The notes under the pieces are model-generated. The model was given only the letters and a program-made list of their open reading frames with translations. It was not told where the DNA came from and ran no database searches. The translations under genes and the position numbers were made by a program. DNA of 64,000 nucleotides, from contig JAKSYS010000003.1 of assembly GCA_022925895.1 (NCBI GenBank), forward strand, positions 391,651 through 455,650, read 5' to 3'. Shown piece by piece: positions 1 through 9,771 of this stretch. The stretch comes from Fragilaria crotonensis. Its lineage: Eukaryota; Bacillariophyta; Fragilariophyceae; Fragilariales; Fragilariaceae. Position 1 is the stretch's first letter, and the number at the start of each line of letters is the position of its first letter.

Positions 1-663
1 CGAATTTGTCCTACGTACATTTCTACTATTCCATGCTCACGACAAATTTAGATAGGTGTACCATATTGAATAAAAGAATTAGTTTGTACTCCAGTATGTC
101 AAATGCGAAATTCCGTTGGAAATCACTAAACTCGTCGTACCGTTTTCACTTGTTTTCATGTCGGTCGACATAAGCGTCGAAAAGAAGATATTCCGGAACC
201 TCCTGCATACTTGTACCTGTCTTCTGTCTTCCAATGAAAGTCTTCGTTTTACGTGTCTACGATCACCCGGAAAATCGAACAAATCTCTAACTTTCGAGTG
301 TTTGCATAAGATGCATGCATGACTGACCGTCGGAATCACATTAGTCTACCGTGGGTGAGCACGACTACCAGCTATGATCCCCCGGAAAATCGAACTACAT
401 AAAATAACTACTACCTAATCACTAATCTCTCTCAACTTTGGAGTGTTGTTGTATTGTTTGTATGCTGATGCATTAATGCATGACTGACCGTCGGAATCAC
501 ATCCGTCTACCGTAGGTGAGTACGACCAGTTACAATCACTACTAGCTACTAGAGTACTAGTACTTGTCCTTAGAGTGCTCGGAGAAGAATGCTACAACCT
601 GCCTAGAATGAAGGCCCGTCATGTTCGAATGACTATGATACTATGATACATGATACTGGTAGT
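1..663. other. Intergenic region with degenerate repeats
   Basis: No gene is supported here; the short ORFs overlap on both strands and resemble nothing. The stretch around 98-145 (core gaaattccgttggaaatcac) resembles 39333-39395, and 1-60 resembles 39461-39515, so this appears to be a degraded copy of a dispersed repeat. A local duplication lies at 309-530. Confidence 0.6.
309..530. repeat. Two-copy direct repeat, about 170-bp spacing
   Basis: The string gcatgactgaccgtcggaat begins near 317 and recurs near 479, each time followed by a similar cacat..gtctaccgt(g/a)ggtgag(c/t)acgac tail. Upstream of each copy lies a matching cccggaaaatcgaac segment (about 265 and 378). This looks like a tandem duplication of one unit with small differences. 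Confidence 0.7.
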
Positions 664-1765
664 TCAATCCTGTTTAGCCATGATTGCTCGTGCCACCTTG
701 CTACTAGGTTCTTTTCCAAGTGCAGAACAAATGAAACGACCAGCATCAACGAGCTTCTCAAGGTCGATACCAGTTTCAATACCCATGCCATTGCTATAAC
801 ACAAACACGAGTTGTGAGATACATGCTAAACAATAGATTTGAGAGCCGGTGTCGTCTACTTACAGCATGTACACGACGTCTTCCGTAGCCACATTCCCAG
901 AGGCCCCTTTGGCGTACGGGCATCCACCAAGACCGGCAACAGACGAGTCAACTATCCGTATATCCTGCTCTAAAGCAACAAATATATTTGCCAATCCTTG
1001 GCCGTAGGTGTCGTGAAAGTGGACAGCCAGCTTTTCCGAGGGTATTGACAACTGCATTATAAACGTGAGCGTTGGAGGGTCAAACGCGACAAAATACATC
1101 AAACGTACCTGCACAGCTCGGATCATTTCTTTGACTTGATAGGGTGTCCCAACACCGATCGTATCTCCTAGTGAGATTTCAAAACATCCCAGATCGACGA
1201 GCTGCTCGGACACTTGCACAACATTATCGAGTGGAACTTCCCCTTCGTAGGGACACCCAACAACGCATGATACATAGCCTCTCACAGGAATCGATTTCTC
1301 CAATGCCAGATCCATGACGGGTCGAAAGCGTTCCATAGACTCTAAAATACTGCAATTGATGTTCCGTTGTGAAAACGACTCGGACGCCGACGCAAAAATC
1401 GCCACTTCGGTACATTTGCGGGCATCGAAGTGAGGCGCGGCCAACAGCATGCCGTGGGTGTTCGGTACCAAGCAACTGTAGTTCACTCCATCCAGAACGT
1501 CGATATTCTCCAAGACATGCGCAGAATCTGCCATTTGCGGAACCCATTTTGGTGAGACGAACGAACCGACTTCCACAGTCGTGCAACCAGCAGCAGTCAA
1601 CATTTGAATCAACGACACCTTCGTTGCAGTCGAGACAATCTTGGACTCATTCTGTAATCCATCACGAGGCCCCACTTCAACGATTTTGCAGCTAGATAGA
1701 AAGCGACGCTGCTGTTTCCAGGCCAACGCACTCGATTGTGTGGTGGTTCGAAGCATCGTCGACAT
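664..1765 (-). CDS. HMGCL: Hydroxymethylglutaryl-CoA lyase, mitochondrial
   Basis: This enzyme cleaves HMG-CoA to acetoacetate and acetyl-CoA, the last step of leucine breakdown. The N terminus is basic and serine/threonine-rich without acidic residues, as in a mitochondrial presequence. The HMGL-like TIM barrel begins at [14 protein letters not shown] (about residue 26) and has the metal-binding HFHDTYGQG motif and the cysteine signature [17 protein letters not shown]. Two introns are read. One at 1052-1108 (57 nt, GTACGT..GCAG) is a multiple of three, so it reads through as a spurious in-frame insert. One at 794-863 (70 nt, GTAAGT..TATAG) restores the C-terminal part [20 protein letters not shown] and the stop at 664. 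The spliced protein is about 328 residues, the usual family length. It is divergently arranged with the gene starting at 2525. Identity is near certain; the in-frame intron is inferred from its absence in the family. Confidence 0.95.
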
Positions 1766-1851
1766 GGGAGATTTACTATCTGTACGCTAAAGTGACGGCA
1801 TACGGGGAACGGGGACAGGCATGACCGAAACGAATGATGTTGATCCTTTTG

Positions 1852-1871
1852 AAACCGTCATTTGCCGGGCC
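1852..1871 (-). repeat. Dispersed 20-nt motif, copy 1
   Basis: On the minus strand this reads GGCCCGGCAAATGACGGTTT. It matches copies at 9032-9051, 22218-22237 and 57213-57232. It lies 87 nt upstream of the HMG-CoA lyase start codon. Confidence 0.7.
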
Positions 1872-2059
1872 CTCTGAAGGTAGGTTGACATGACGAAACC
1901 TGCTGGACAGTTGACAAATTCTGCAGCGTCTGCTCAATCGTGGCTACACGTTTTTCTGAATGTTTCCGTACAGTATAAAATTTTACAGCTTACCGTAACG
2001 GAACTACCGTAGCTACCAGGTTCTACTGTTTACCTGGTACAGTACAGCTGACTACCGGT

Positions 2060-2155
2060 AATGACTTCGAGTACAAGTACTAAGTACTCGGAGTACGGAG
2101 TACGGAGTACCGGAGTACCGGAGTACTGATGATTGCAGTACAGTACCTGGTACTC
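2060..2155. repeat. GTAC/GGAGTAC palindromic microrepeat
   Basis: The sequence is a near-tandem run of cggagtac units and their reverse complements (gtactcgg). This is the clearest example of a repeat type that recurs in almost every gene flank of the window and rarely in exons. Confidence 0.75.
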
Positions 2156-2524
2156 CAGTGCTGCTGTGTGCTAATGTGGACCTGTTTTCAGTGTTATATT
2201 ATACCAGTACTCAAGTGCCGGTAATAAGATACGGTACGAGACGAAGCACCATAGCACCATCCTATGCATATGCGCAGATACACCACAACGTCCTCAGTAT
2301 GTTATATGCGTACAAGTATCTGGTACGTAAAAGGACTGTACTTGTGTCTTGTGATGCGTACTACTACTAGCTACTCGGAGTACTACAAGTACTCTAGCGT
2401 AGTATGTGTTGTTCGAGACTCGAGACTCGAGACTGACATCAAATCGCAAAATCGTTGACAGTAACCACACCTTTCGTCGTCATCTACCGGTAGCGGCGGC
2501 TCTCAGCTCTCCGTTGCTGTCAGC

Positions 2525-4264
2525 ATGCAAGTCCTCGGGGTGGCTCTTCTTGTTCTCTGCACTCTTTCTGCGGAGAGCTTTCTAGTTCCAACGGCTTCAT
2601 TCTGTCGATGGAAGTTAGTGAGGATGTCTTCCGAGGTCGAAGCTGGAACCAAAAAGCGACGAGCCCCACCCAGACTCTCCGGATACATTCAAGATCCACG
2701 TGATGACAGATCAGTACCGTTCGAGCAGGAGTCGGAAATGTTCAAATTGCTAGAAGAACGTGCCACTGCAAGGCGCGAACAGCACTGGAAGGAGGCGGAT
2801 CGAATTCTGGAAGAGCTCCAGACAGAACACAATGTGCAGGTCTACGATGGCTTTGCTCCTATGTTTGCTCGTGTCGTCTCTAGACAAAACTCGGTGCCTC
2901 TCAACGTTTTGAAGGAGCGTTATGAAAAGGTCTATGGTCCCAACTGTCATCCGTACACTCATGTGGGACCTCCAGTGCTGGATCCAGACACGTGTCCGTT
3001 GACTATGAACGATATTCACAATGCACTGTGTCGAAGGCTGTGGCTGAAGAGCGAAAAACGCTTCGTGGAGGCAGATTCTCAATTATATGAATTGATGACC
3101 TATGGAATTGAAGTCAACGATAGTTTGAGGCAGTGGCGAAGTGATGGCAAGGTATTGTTTGAAAAAGAGTGGAGCCGACCACCAACTCAAGAACTGCCGT
3201 ATAAGGAGATCACATCATTGGTGCTTCCGGAACGAACAAGAGTGCGTGTCAAACAGTTAGTCAGACAGCGCGCCATAGCCTTGGCTCGAAATGACGTGAA
3301 TCTAGCCTGTGCCTATCAATTGGAACTTTTTCGGACGTATCAAGTTATTGTTGATGACTACGACCTGACATGGCAGGTTGCGACGTCTACACCTGTAGAC
3401 AAAGCGACAACTTCCGTCACGCCTTCGACTAAGCGTCTCATTCGAACAGCTTCTACGAGCCATTTGCCAACCATGGCATCGCTCGACCCGGAACATAACT
3501 GGACGAAGGGAGGGCCGTATAGATACAACGACATTGTTTCCTTGCCAGGAACCCTGTCACCGTACGAGGAGGTACGAGTTTTGGATCTTTTAATGCAACG
3601 CGACGAATTGCGAAGTATTGGTTATTATGTCGAAGCAGACTCCATTGTGAGGGAGCTATGGAGCACATACGAGGTTGACATTCATGATGGTAGACGACAG
3701 TACAGTGTCGGGCGATCGTTTGCCCAATACTACGAGGACGAGGCAGTCGTCGGCAGTCCATCGATAGGTGGCGCAAATATGCCCTCACATTCAGATTCGG
3801 CAACGGCCTCGCACGAGGATGAGATGGACGATGAGAAAGAAGTGCCCCGGTGGTGGGACATCTACAAGGAGTCCGGCCTTTCGGAGAAGCTTGATCGTAA
3901 CAAGGCGATGGAGGTTGAAAATCTCATCAAATACCTCTCAAGTCAACAGCAACGCAACCCTAACATCGTGGATCGATTGATGGTTCGTTTGGAGGAAGAA
4001 TACGGACTTCTCTTTCACGAATCCACCTGGATACTGAAGGGCAAGATCCAACCGTATACTCCGGACATGTCTCGGATGCCGACCTTGCCCGAACTCGGAT
4101 TGAAGAAAATCCAGGAGCTGGTTGATATGCGAAACGAACAAATGTTTCAAGTAAAAAACACTGGCATGGCAGAAATCTTGGAAGCTGGACTGAGAAGCAA
4201 GTACAATGTTGTGATAGATGACGACGTGCAGGCATGGTATTTAAACGAAGTGCCTCAGAGTTGA
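2525..4264 (+). CDS. Plastid-type preprotein with six CysRS-tail-like helical repeats
   Basis: I do not recognise a named family. The 579-residue single-exon protein starts with a hydrophobic signal peptide (MQVLGVALLVLCTLS) ending in AESFLVP, which resembles the diatom signal cleavage and plastid transit motif. The rest contains six diverged repeats at about residues 72-109, 161-208, 237-284, 346-393, 463-507 and 520-573. Each has the form L..R...R...D...AD.I...L...Y.V.V.D....W. This resembles the short C-terminal helix pair of cysteinyl-tRNA synthetases (R-x(n)-D-x-x-x-AD-x-I-R-x-x-L), known from other proteins as an accessory RNA-related motif. The catalytic HIGH/KMSKS parts of a synthetase are absent. 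Between repeats lie low-complexity linkers. A plastid, possibly RNA-binding, role is inference. It converges with TBCCD1, with only 36 nt between the stop codons. Confidence 0.75.
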   Translation: MQVLGVALLVLCTLSAESFLVPTASFCRWKLVRMSSEVEAGTKKRRAPPRLSGYIQDPRDDRSVPFEQESEMFKLLEERATARREQHWKEADRILEELQTEHNVQVYDGFAPMFARVVSRQNSVPLNVLKERYEKVYGPNCHPYTHVGPPVLDPDTCPLTMNDIHNALCRRLWLKSEKRFVEADSQLYELMTYGIEVNDSLRQWRSDGKVLFEKEWSRPPTQELPYKEITSLVLPERTRVRVKQLVRQRAIALARNDVNLACAYQLELFRTYQVIVDDYDLTWQVATSTPVDKATTSVTPSTKRLIRTASTSHLPTMASLDPEHNWTKGGPYRYNDIVSLPGTLSPYEEVRVLDLLMQRDELRSIGYYVEADSIVRELWSTYEVDIHDGRRQYSVGRSFAQYYEDEAVVGSPSIGGANMPSHSDSATASHEDEMDDEKEVPRWWDIYKESGLSEKLDRNKAMEVENLIKYLSSQQQRNPNIVDRLMVRLEEEYGLLFHESTWILKGKIQPYTPDMSRMPTLPELGLKKIQELVDMRNEQMFQVKNTGMAEILEAGLRSKYNVVIDDDVQAWYLNEVPQS

Positions 4265-4300
4265 CACTGATGACTACTTTACTTTGCACAACGAAGCTTG

Positions 4301-6393
4301 TTACACATCGCTACGCTGCTCCAAGTGAACCAAATCCAAAACTTGTCGTAGGTTACCGCTCGTCACCAACCAATCGCGAAATCCTCGATTCAATTCATCT
4401 TCAAGCCGAGCCCGCTGTTCTGCCGTCAGCGATTTCATCAGAGTCTGCAGCGTTCGCATACGATCCGCCTTGACTAAGGCTTGGCGTTCGTATTCCGTAG
4501 GGAGCTGGAACGGGCTGAGTTGTAGAGCTTGCGCCAACAGACGACAGTATTGACTTTCCACATGTTCGTTTCCTTCTTCGGACTCCGGTTGTTCTCGACT
4601 CTCGTTGATGAAAGGAACAAAATGGATTTGAAAGTCTGATGCTGGCAATAGGATTGGCGTCTGCATAGCGGCATCATCTGTGGAAGACTTGGAGGCATCC
4701 TCATCAACATGCGGTAACTCCAACTTTGAAAGCTCCACTGGTTGCTTCCATTTGTTGCTTGCACACTGCAATGGCCAAGCGGTTGCGCCGCTGGGTGAAG
4801 GTGGGGTCTCAGTCAAAATAGCGGCAGCCAACCCGGTTGCCAACAAGTCTTCCCGGAGCCCGTCGTAATAGGAATTGTATGGGGCTAGTTGACAATTACG
4901 ATTGTCTCCAACCAAAAGCGACGGCGAGGGTGTGAATACATGCGACAGCACATCCGACGAATTTGCAATCAGAAGTCGGCGGGCTGCCGATGTCAATTGA
5001 GTCTTTTCGCAATCCAAAACGTATAGAAGTCCCGCCACAGCTCCAACGACGATAGTGCATCCGGTCGTGAAGGAGATGGTGACATGCTCGAAGGGTTGAA
5101 GAAGGTAAAAATGACAGTCGTTGCAATCCGTTATAACCAAATCATGCAGTCTATCCGTCTCAGGTGGCTCAGGCTTCAATAAAACTGTAGTGCCGCGCAG
5201 TCCATTGTAGGAAATTTCCTTGTAGTACACCTCCGGTTGGCGTCGAGCTGGAACTTTTTCATTGTCGTTGAGCGACAGTTTTGCCATGGTCAAATCAGGT
5301 CGCAAGTGTTTTTGATAGCCCTCTGTTAGTTGCTGACGAAGAGCGCGTTCCACTTCTCCCAGAGGAATCGATGCACTTCCGGGTATGGGAGTGTTTCGAT
5401 AAAGTATTCTCCAAAAAAACTTCCCAATATCAAGTGGAGGATCATCAATGCCTCCTCCAGCGGGCAGTTGTAGGACGAAATGCAACTTTTCCAAGTCGTC
5501 CATGGTCAAACGAATTCCCAAACCGACGCTTCCGTGTTCCTCTGCATGCCATTTTTCTACAAGACTTACGTCCGACACCACCGATGTCGTTGTCGGGGGC
5601 AGGGCGGCCAAGTGAATGCAGGCCCGTACGGCGTCGTCGTTGTGCGGTACTGCAAGGAGGAGCAGAATTTTTCTTAAATGACGAAGAATATAACATGTGT
5701 AGTGATCTTGTTGCCCTGCATGAGAGCGGAGTCTGTGTTGTGGTTAGATGAAAAAAGTGTGTCAGTGTCGTCGGGAATCGATGAATACCGCAGTATTTTT
5801 GACAAAGGCTTCAATACGGAACCATTGCGTCGTACATACCTTGTAGATTGTTGCTTGTGTTGCTGCCAGGAGGTCGAATTTGCAGACGGGGGTTCTGCGT
5901 CCGACTTGGAGTTGATTCGATACGTTGACTCTTCGCAATGCAACAAGAGAAAGATCCCAATCAACCACACCGGTAACTCCTTTGCAGTTGTCGAATATTT
6001 TTGACGTTGTTGTTTCTGCTCCGGAGCAGCACTTCCCATACTGGAGTGACTACCACAGCTTAGAATGGGTGGAATGCGGTCATCCGATTCAACACGAACG
6101 GCGAGATACAGCGTGTGATACATGGTTGCCATTTCCCAAAACAAGGCAGCACTCGGCTCGGCCCAGCCCAGAACTCTCCACGCTTCTGTAATCCACACAG
6201 TGTACGGAACGATTGTGTTGCGTGAAAAGTCACTACTTAAAGCTGAGGCGATCGCCAGGCTGAGGCTGGGGGTTAACTCACGGGCATGCTTGGGCGACAG
6301 TACGGCTCCTCCAAAGACATGGGGCTTAACCGTTAACTTCACCTCGCCACGTTCGGCCTTTTCCAGCCCCGTCCGAGGTGAACTACTCGCCAT
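4301..6393 (-). CDS. TBCCD1: TBCC domain-containing protein 1 (centrosome/Golgi positioning)
   Basis: Exon 1 (6393-5840) and exon 2 (5732-4301) join across a 107-nt intron (5733-5839, GTATGT..CACAG). The phases agree and give 661 residues. The C-CAP/cofactor C-like beta-helix domain is at roughly residues 380-490, with the family pattern LLVGDNRNCQLAPYNSYY matching the TBCCD1 'GGN..I.FAPFHTHY' block. The C terminus (LTAEQRARLEDELNRGFRDW then LVTSGNLRQVLDLV) is a very good match to the conserved TBCCD1 tail. The N-terminal part contains the family's alpha-helical region. In animals and green algae TBCCD1 links centrioles, Golgi and nucleus; pennate diatoms lack canonical centrioles, so its presence is interesting. 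The arginine finger of true tubulin cofactor C is not evident, as expected for TBCCD1. Assignment is confident; the first ATG is the only reasonable start. Confidence 0.9.
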
Positions 6394-6846
6394 TCGTTGG
6401 TCCAGTTACGAGCTAAGGAGAGCGGGCGAGCAAACAAACCGCTATACAGTGGGAGAGGCAGGGACAGGGGCAAACGCTTATGAATGTCAGGTGAGACTGT
6501 TCTGACTGCCAAGGATCAAGGAATCGATATCAAGAAAACTGTTCACTTCAGTCAGCAGCATTGCATATTTGACACTCTCACTAACCCAGTACACGGCGGT
6601 TTGCGCATTGCGCATCCCGAACTTTTGCCACCTTCCCAAGTAGACACAATACGTGTGTATCATTTGTACCGTACTACATGCGGCCACGGGAGGAAGTAGA
6701 AGTATAAGAACAGTACCGGTAGTTAGTGTAGTAGTAGTACTCAGTACAGGTTTTCATAATATTACAGGTGGTTGTTGGTTGGTTCTGATGAAATCGGAGG
6801 ACGAAAAAGAGGAAAACATTGAACAATTGTACGGGGTAACAAAAAC
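6394..6846. other. Intergenic region upstream of TBCCD1
   Basis: This 453-bp gap holds the TBCCD1 promoter side and the 3' flank of tRNA-Leu. Overlapping short ORFs lack any family signature. A few GTAC-rich strings appear near 6710-6750. Confidence 0.5.
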
Positions 6847-6926
6847 TGTAGACGGTGGGATTTGAACCCACGCAAATTAATACAAGAGCCTAAATCTTGC
6901 CCCTTAGACCACTCGGGCACGTCTAC
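6847..6926 (-). tRNA. tRNA-Leu (anticodon UAG)
   Basis: Read on the minus strand, the gene begins GTAGACG at 6926 and ends CGTCTAC plus discriminator A at 6847. This gives a perfect 7-bp acceptor stem. The anticodon stem CAAGA/TCTTG encloses the loop TTTAGGC, with anticodon TAG (codon CUA). The T arm is GTGGG TTCAAAT CCCAC. A long variable arm (about TATTAATTTGC) makes this a class II tRNA, as required for leucine. There is no intron and no encoded CCA. Confidence 0.95.
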
Positions 6927-7083
6927 AGACAAACATACATCTAAAATGTGATATCAAGAGATATATATCCTGCAGTATTTAGAACAGATCATTACATCAA
7001 CACCGTTAAAACTCTCGACCTTGAAGACCCTTGGTCCTTACCGCTAGCTGGCCCCCTTCGCCTTTCATGGTCTAACAGGTGCA

Positions 7084-8741
7084 CTATATCATCTTCTTCT
7101 GAAACTTGGCAACGAAAAATCCCATGCAATTGTCCTGCTCATCGGAAGGATCAAACCGTTTCACACACTTCCTCTGTTCGTCGTTCAAACCGTGACCAGC
7201 AAGTCCTGCTTGACCAGGACCTTCTGTTGACAATGGTACTAAAGTCATGAAACTTGAATATTCTTGCAACATGAAAGCCACATTTTGCTCATTCTCCAGC
7301 GCATTGATGGTGCACGTGCTGTAAGTTAGGATACCCCCCGGCTTCAATAATTTGAAGGATTGACGCAGAAAGTGGCGCTGATACTCTGCAGTCTTCACGA
7401 GCTCCTTTGCCTTGATGCGAATTCCAAGTTTTGGACGAAGACCAAGTGCACTACATGGAGGGTCAAGGAGAATCCGATCGAAGGACTCAGGAGGAAAGCC
7501 CAAAACATCCAACAAGCCGTCGTCCTTCCTAGGTGCACGACCTAGAATCTGCCATGCCGCAAAGGAATGAGTGACGAACCACGTGACACATGTCCATACA
7601 CAGAATTTGCAACATGGTTGATGAGTTCCATCGTACTTACCTCCAGTACCGTTGACTTCGTGTCTTCACCATCGGCAACACACTTCGTGGCGTCGAGCGC
7701 TAGAAGTGTAATGCAATCCATGGCCCCGGTGGCAGCGATCAAGTCCCGGACGCTTAAGATTTTGCTCCGACTCTTATCACAAGCCACTATTGTCGCCTTG
7801 CCCCGAACCAAACTGGCCAAATGCGTCGTCTTTCCACCAGGTGCACAGCACATGTCTAGAATGATGTCCCCAGGCTGAGGATCGAGAGCATGACCCACAA
7901 AAATGGACGGTAAGTTTTGAATTCTGCCCAGATTTCCAATATTATGCAATGGTGGAAGAATCGGTCCCGCTCTGAGCAAGGTCATGCTCACCCCAATCCC
8001 ATTGGCCTTGGAAACCAATTGCATGCGATCACCGTGGGTCTTGCCCATTCCTAAAAAGAGACACGTTCCCCGCACCGCGACGTCGCAGTGATCCAAAGTA
8101 CTTCCTTGCGTCGGCTTCGTCGCATCGCTTCCCACGTACCCGTAGACGGCAACATTTTCTCCGCGCTCCGTACCGGCATCCACACAGAGAATTCCCTTGA
8201 CGAAAATGTGGGATCCTCGCAAGACTGCCTCTGCGCATAGTCGATCGCATAACACGATGCGATGCGTCATGGGCCAGCCGAGGACTTTTCGTCTCGGCCA
8301 ATTATGGAACAGAATTGGAGCCGAGTCCACTGGTGGTTTGGAGTGATGTGATAGGAGCGTGGTTGTCGTTGCGTGATCGTCGTCCGTCCCAACATGGTCA
8401 ACATGAATTTCAATCACATCTGAAAAAACAGGATGGGGTTTCAGAGTGACCGTCGCATCCGACCAGTGTTCCTGAAAGTGAAGTTTCAAATTCTCTATCA
8501 CTTGGTCGCGTGATGTTGACGGCGATACCGAGGAACAATAATCGATGCGTAACAGAGACGGTGTGGGTGGTGATTTGAGTGCATTCAATATGCGGTCCAT
8601 GTGCTGTTGTGCAGCGTTGGCGTCATTCTTGTGTGAAACAAGAAGTTGATCCGTCAACAGTTGACGTACATCTTGGTTAATTGGTACTTGATAGTCTTGA
8701 AGGGATGTGGTGATTGGTACGATGGGGTGGTCGTCCTCCAT
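7084..8741 (-). CDS. NSUN6: NSUN6-like RNA (cytosine-5) methyltransferase with PUA domain
   Basis: This protein is predicted to methylate cytosine-5 in RNA using S-adenosylmethionine. Two exons (8741-7641 and 7548-7084) flank a 92-nt intron (7549-7640, GTAAGT..GGCAG) in phase 0 and give 521 residues. A PUA-like domain lies at about residues 150-230 (VLCDRLCAEAVLRGSHIFVK and the following GILCVDAG). It precedes a Rossmann methyltransferase domain with motif I MCCAPGGKTTHLAS, motif IV LLDPPCSALG and motif VI TYSTCTI, which carry the two conserved cysteines of the NOL1/NOP2/Sun family. A PUA domain placed N-terminal to the catalytic domain is the hallmark of NSUN6 and of its archaeal homologues. 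NSUN6 in animals modifies C72 of tRNA-Cys/Thr and some mRNAs; the substrate here is unknown. Length is somewhat above human NSUN6 (469) because of N-terminal low-complexity sequence. Confidence 0.88.
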
Positions 8742-9128
8742 GGTGACGGCAGGTCAGAAAAGATGGGGGTGGTGTTGCATGTTGCATACTATGACATACA
8801 GTATGTGGATTTATTTACTGGTCTACAAACGCTCCGAAGGGCCGAAATCAACAATATTGTTCGTGCGTTGCAGTGAAGTACTCCAGTACTGTGTACTTTC
8901 AACTTCACATATCCCTCGTAGTAGTACACCTCTATGGAAGTCTGCGTACGACGTACCAGTAGCATATTCGTGATGACAGGGACAATAGGTGTTCCGTTTA
9001 CGATTCATTTAGCTATCTTATATGAAGTGTGAAACCGTCAGTTGCCGGACCTTTCTGTCGAGTTCATTCCCAAGGCGAATAGCGTATTCCGCTTTTCCAC
9101 TTCACGACGAGCACTATCGTCGAGAAGG
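8742..9128. promoter_or_regulatory. Divergent promoter region between NSUN6-like and ShK genes
   Basis: This 387-bp gap between divergent start codons contains GTAC-rich strings (8875-8960) and the second copy of the dispersed 20-nt motif, 78 nt upstream of the ShK-protein ATG. No other element is recognised. Confidence 0.5.
9032..9051 (-). repeat. Dispersed 20-nt motif, copy 2
   Basis: The minus strand reads GGTCCGGCAACTGACGGTTT, differing from the copy at 57213-57232 at two positions. Its location at about -78 from a start codon parallels copy 1. Confidence 0.7.
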
Positions 9129-9708
9129 ATGACGACGAGGACCTCTGTACATTCGCTCCTTGTACATCTCCTTCTGTTTTCTCTATCTCCGATATGCTCC
9201 ACCGGTGCCAAGATAGAAGCGACAGGTGAATGCCTTCCGATCAATGGCGAGAACAATGCCTTCCACTGTGTGGCCTCTACAGACATCATTCTTTGTCGCG
9301 ACAATCATGAGAGTTGCGCGAAGTGGGCGCAAAGAGGAGAATGCAAGAAAAATGCAGCCTATATGTTGTTCAATTGTCGTAAGTCGTGCGAAACTTGTGT
9401 CAGGTAAGTGTCCATATGGCTACCCCGGATAGATTCGAGATCGAACTCTCATCGTCGCCAATCATCTCAGTCTCCACCATGGGGTGACGCAACTCTGTCC
9501 CTCTCCTGAGAAATTGCAAGACACCGTGAATTTATTGATCAAGACGCAGCAATATATTTATGACAGGTCATCTGTCAAGGCCGGCATGTTTTTATCCTGT
9601 GTCAGCCATGATCCAAATTGCGCTACCTTGGCACTAGATGGCGAATGCCGGAACAATCCCGCTTGGATGGCCGCCAACTGCCCTGCAGTGTGCCAGTTAT
9701 GCAAGTAA
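9129..9708 (+). CDS. Secreted protein with two ShK-type cysteine domains
   Basis: Translation from the first ATG gives a signal peptide (hydrophobic SLLVHLLLFSLSP) followed by two six-cysteine ShK-like modules. One, near residues 57-91, includes C-x-x-W-A-x-x-G-E-C-x-x-N-x-x-Y-M-x-x-x-C-x-x-S-C-x-x-C. The second is at the C terminus, with LALDGECRNNPAWMAANCPA followed by the final cysteines. The exons join across a 67-nt intron (9404-9470, GTAAGT..CTCAG), giving 170 residues in consistent phase. ShK modules are common in extracellular proteins and enzyme tails and are not by themselves toxins. No catalytic domain is present, so an extracellular or cell-wall structural or ligand-binding role is the cautious inference. 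The in-frame region upstream of 9129 lacks an ATG. Confidence 0.82.
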
Positions 9709-9771
9709 GAACCGGAAATCCTAAGGATCTGGATCATGTAGCAAAAACCCAGAACTAGCTTTAGACACTTT

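Larger units (their letters stand above)
1766..2524. promoter_or_regulatory. Divergent intergenic region with GTAC palindromes
   Basis: This 759-bp region separates two divergent start codons, so both promoters should lie here. It contains the dispersed 20-nt motif at 1852-1871 and a dense run of GTAC-centred palindromes (about 2060-2160 and 2340-2400). No TATA box or other element is convincing. Confidence 0.5.

Noticed and set aside
9129-9708. Toxin reading of the ShK protein
   Set aside because: ShK modules are widespread in secreted proteins of many eukaryotes; two modules with a signal peptide do not indicate a toxin.
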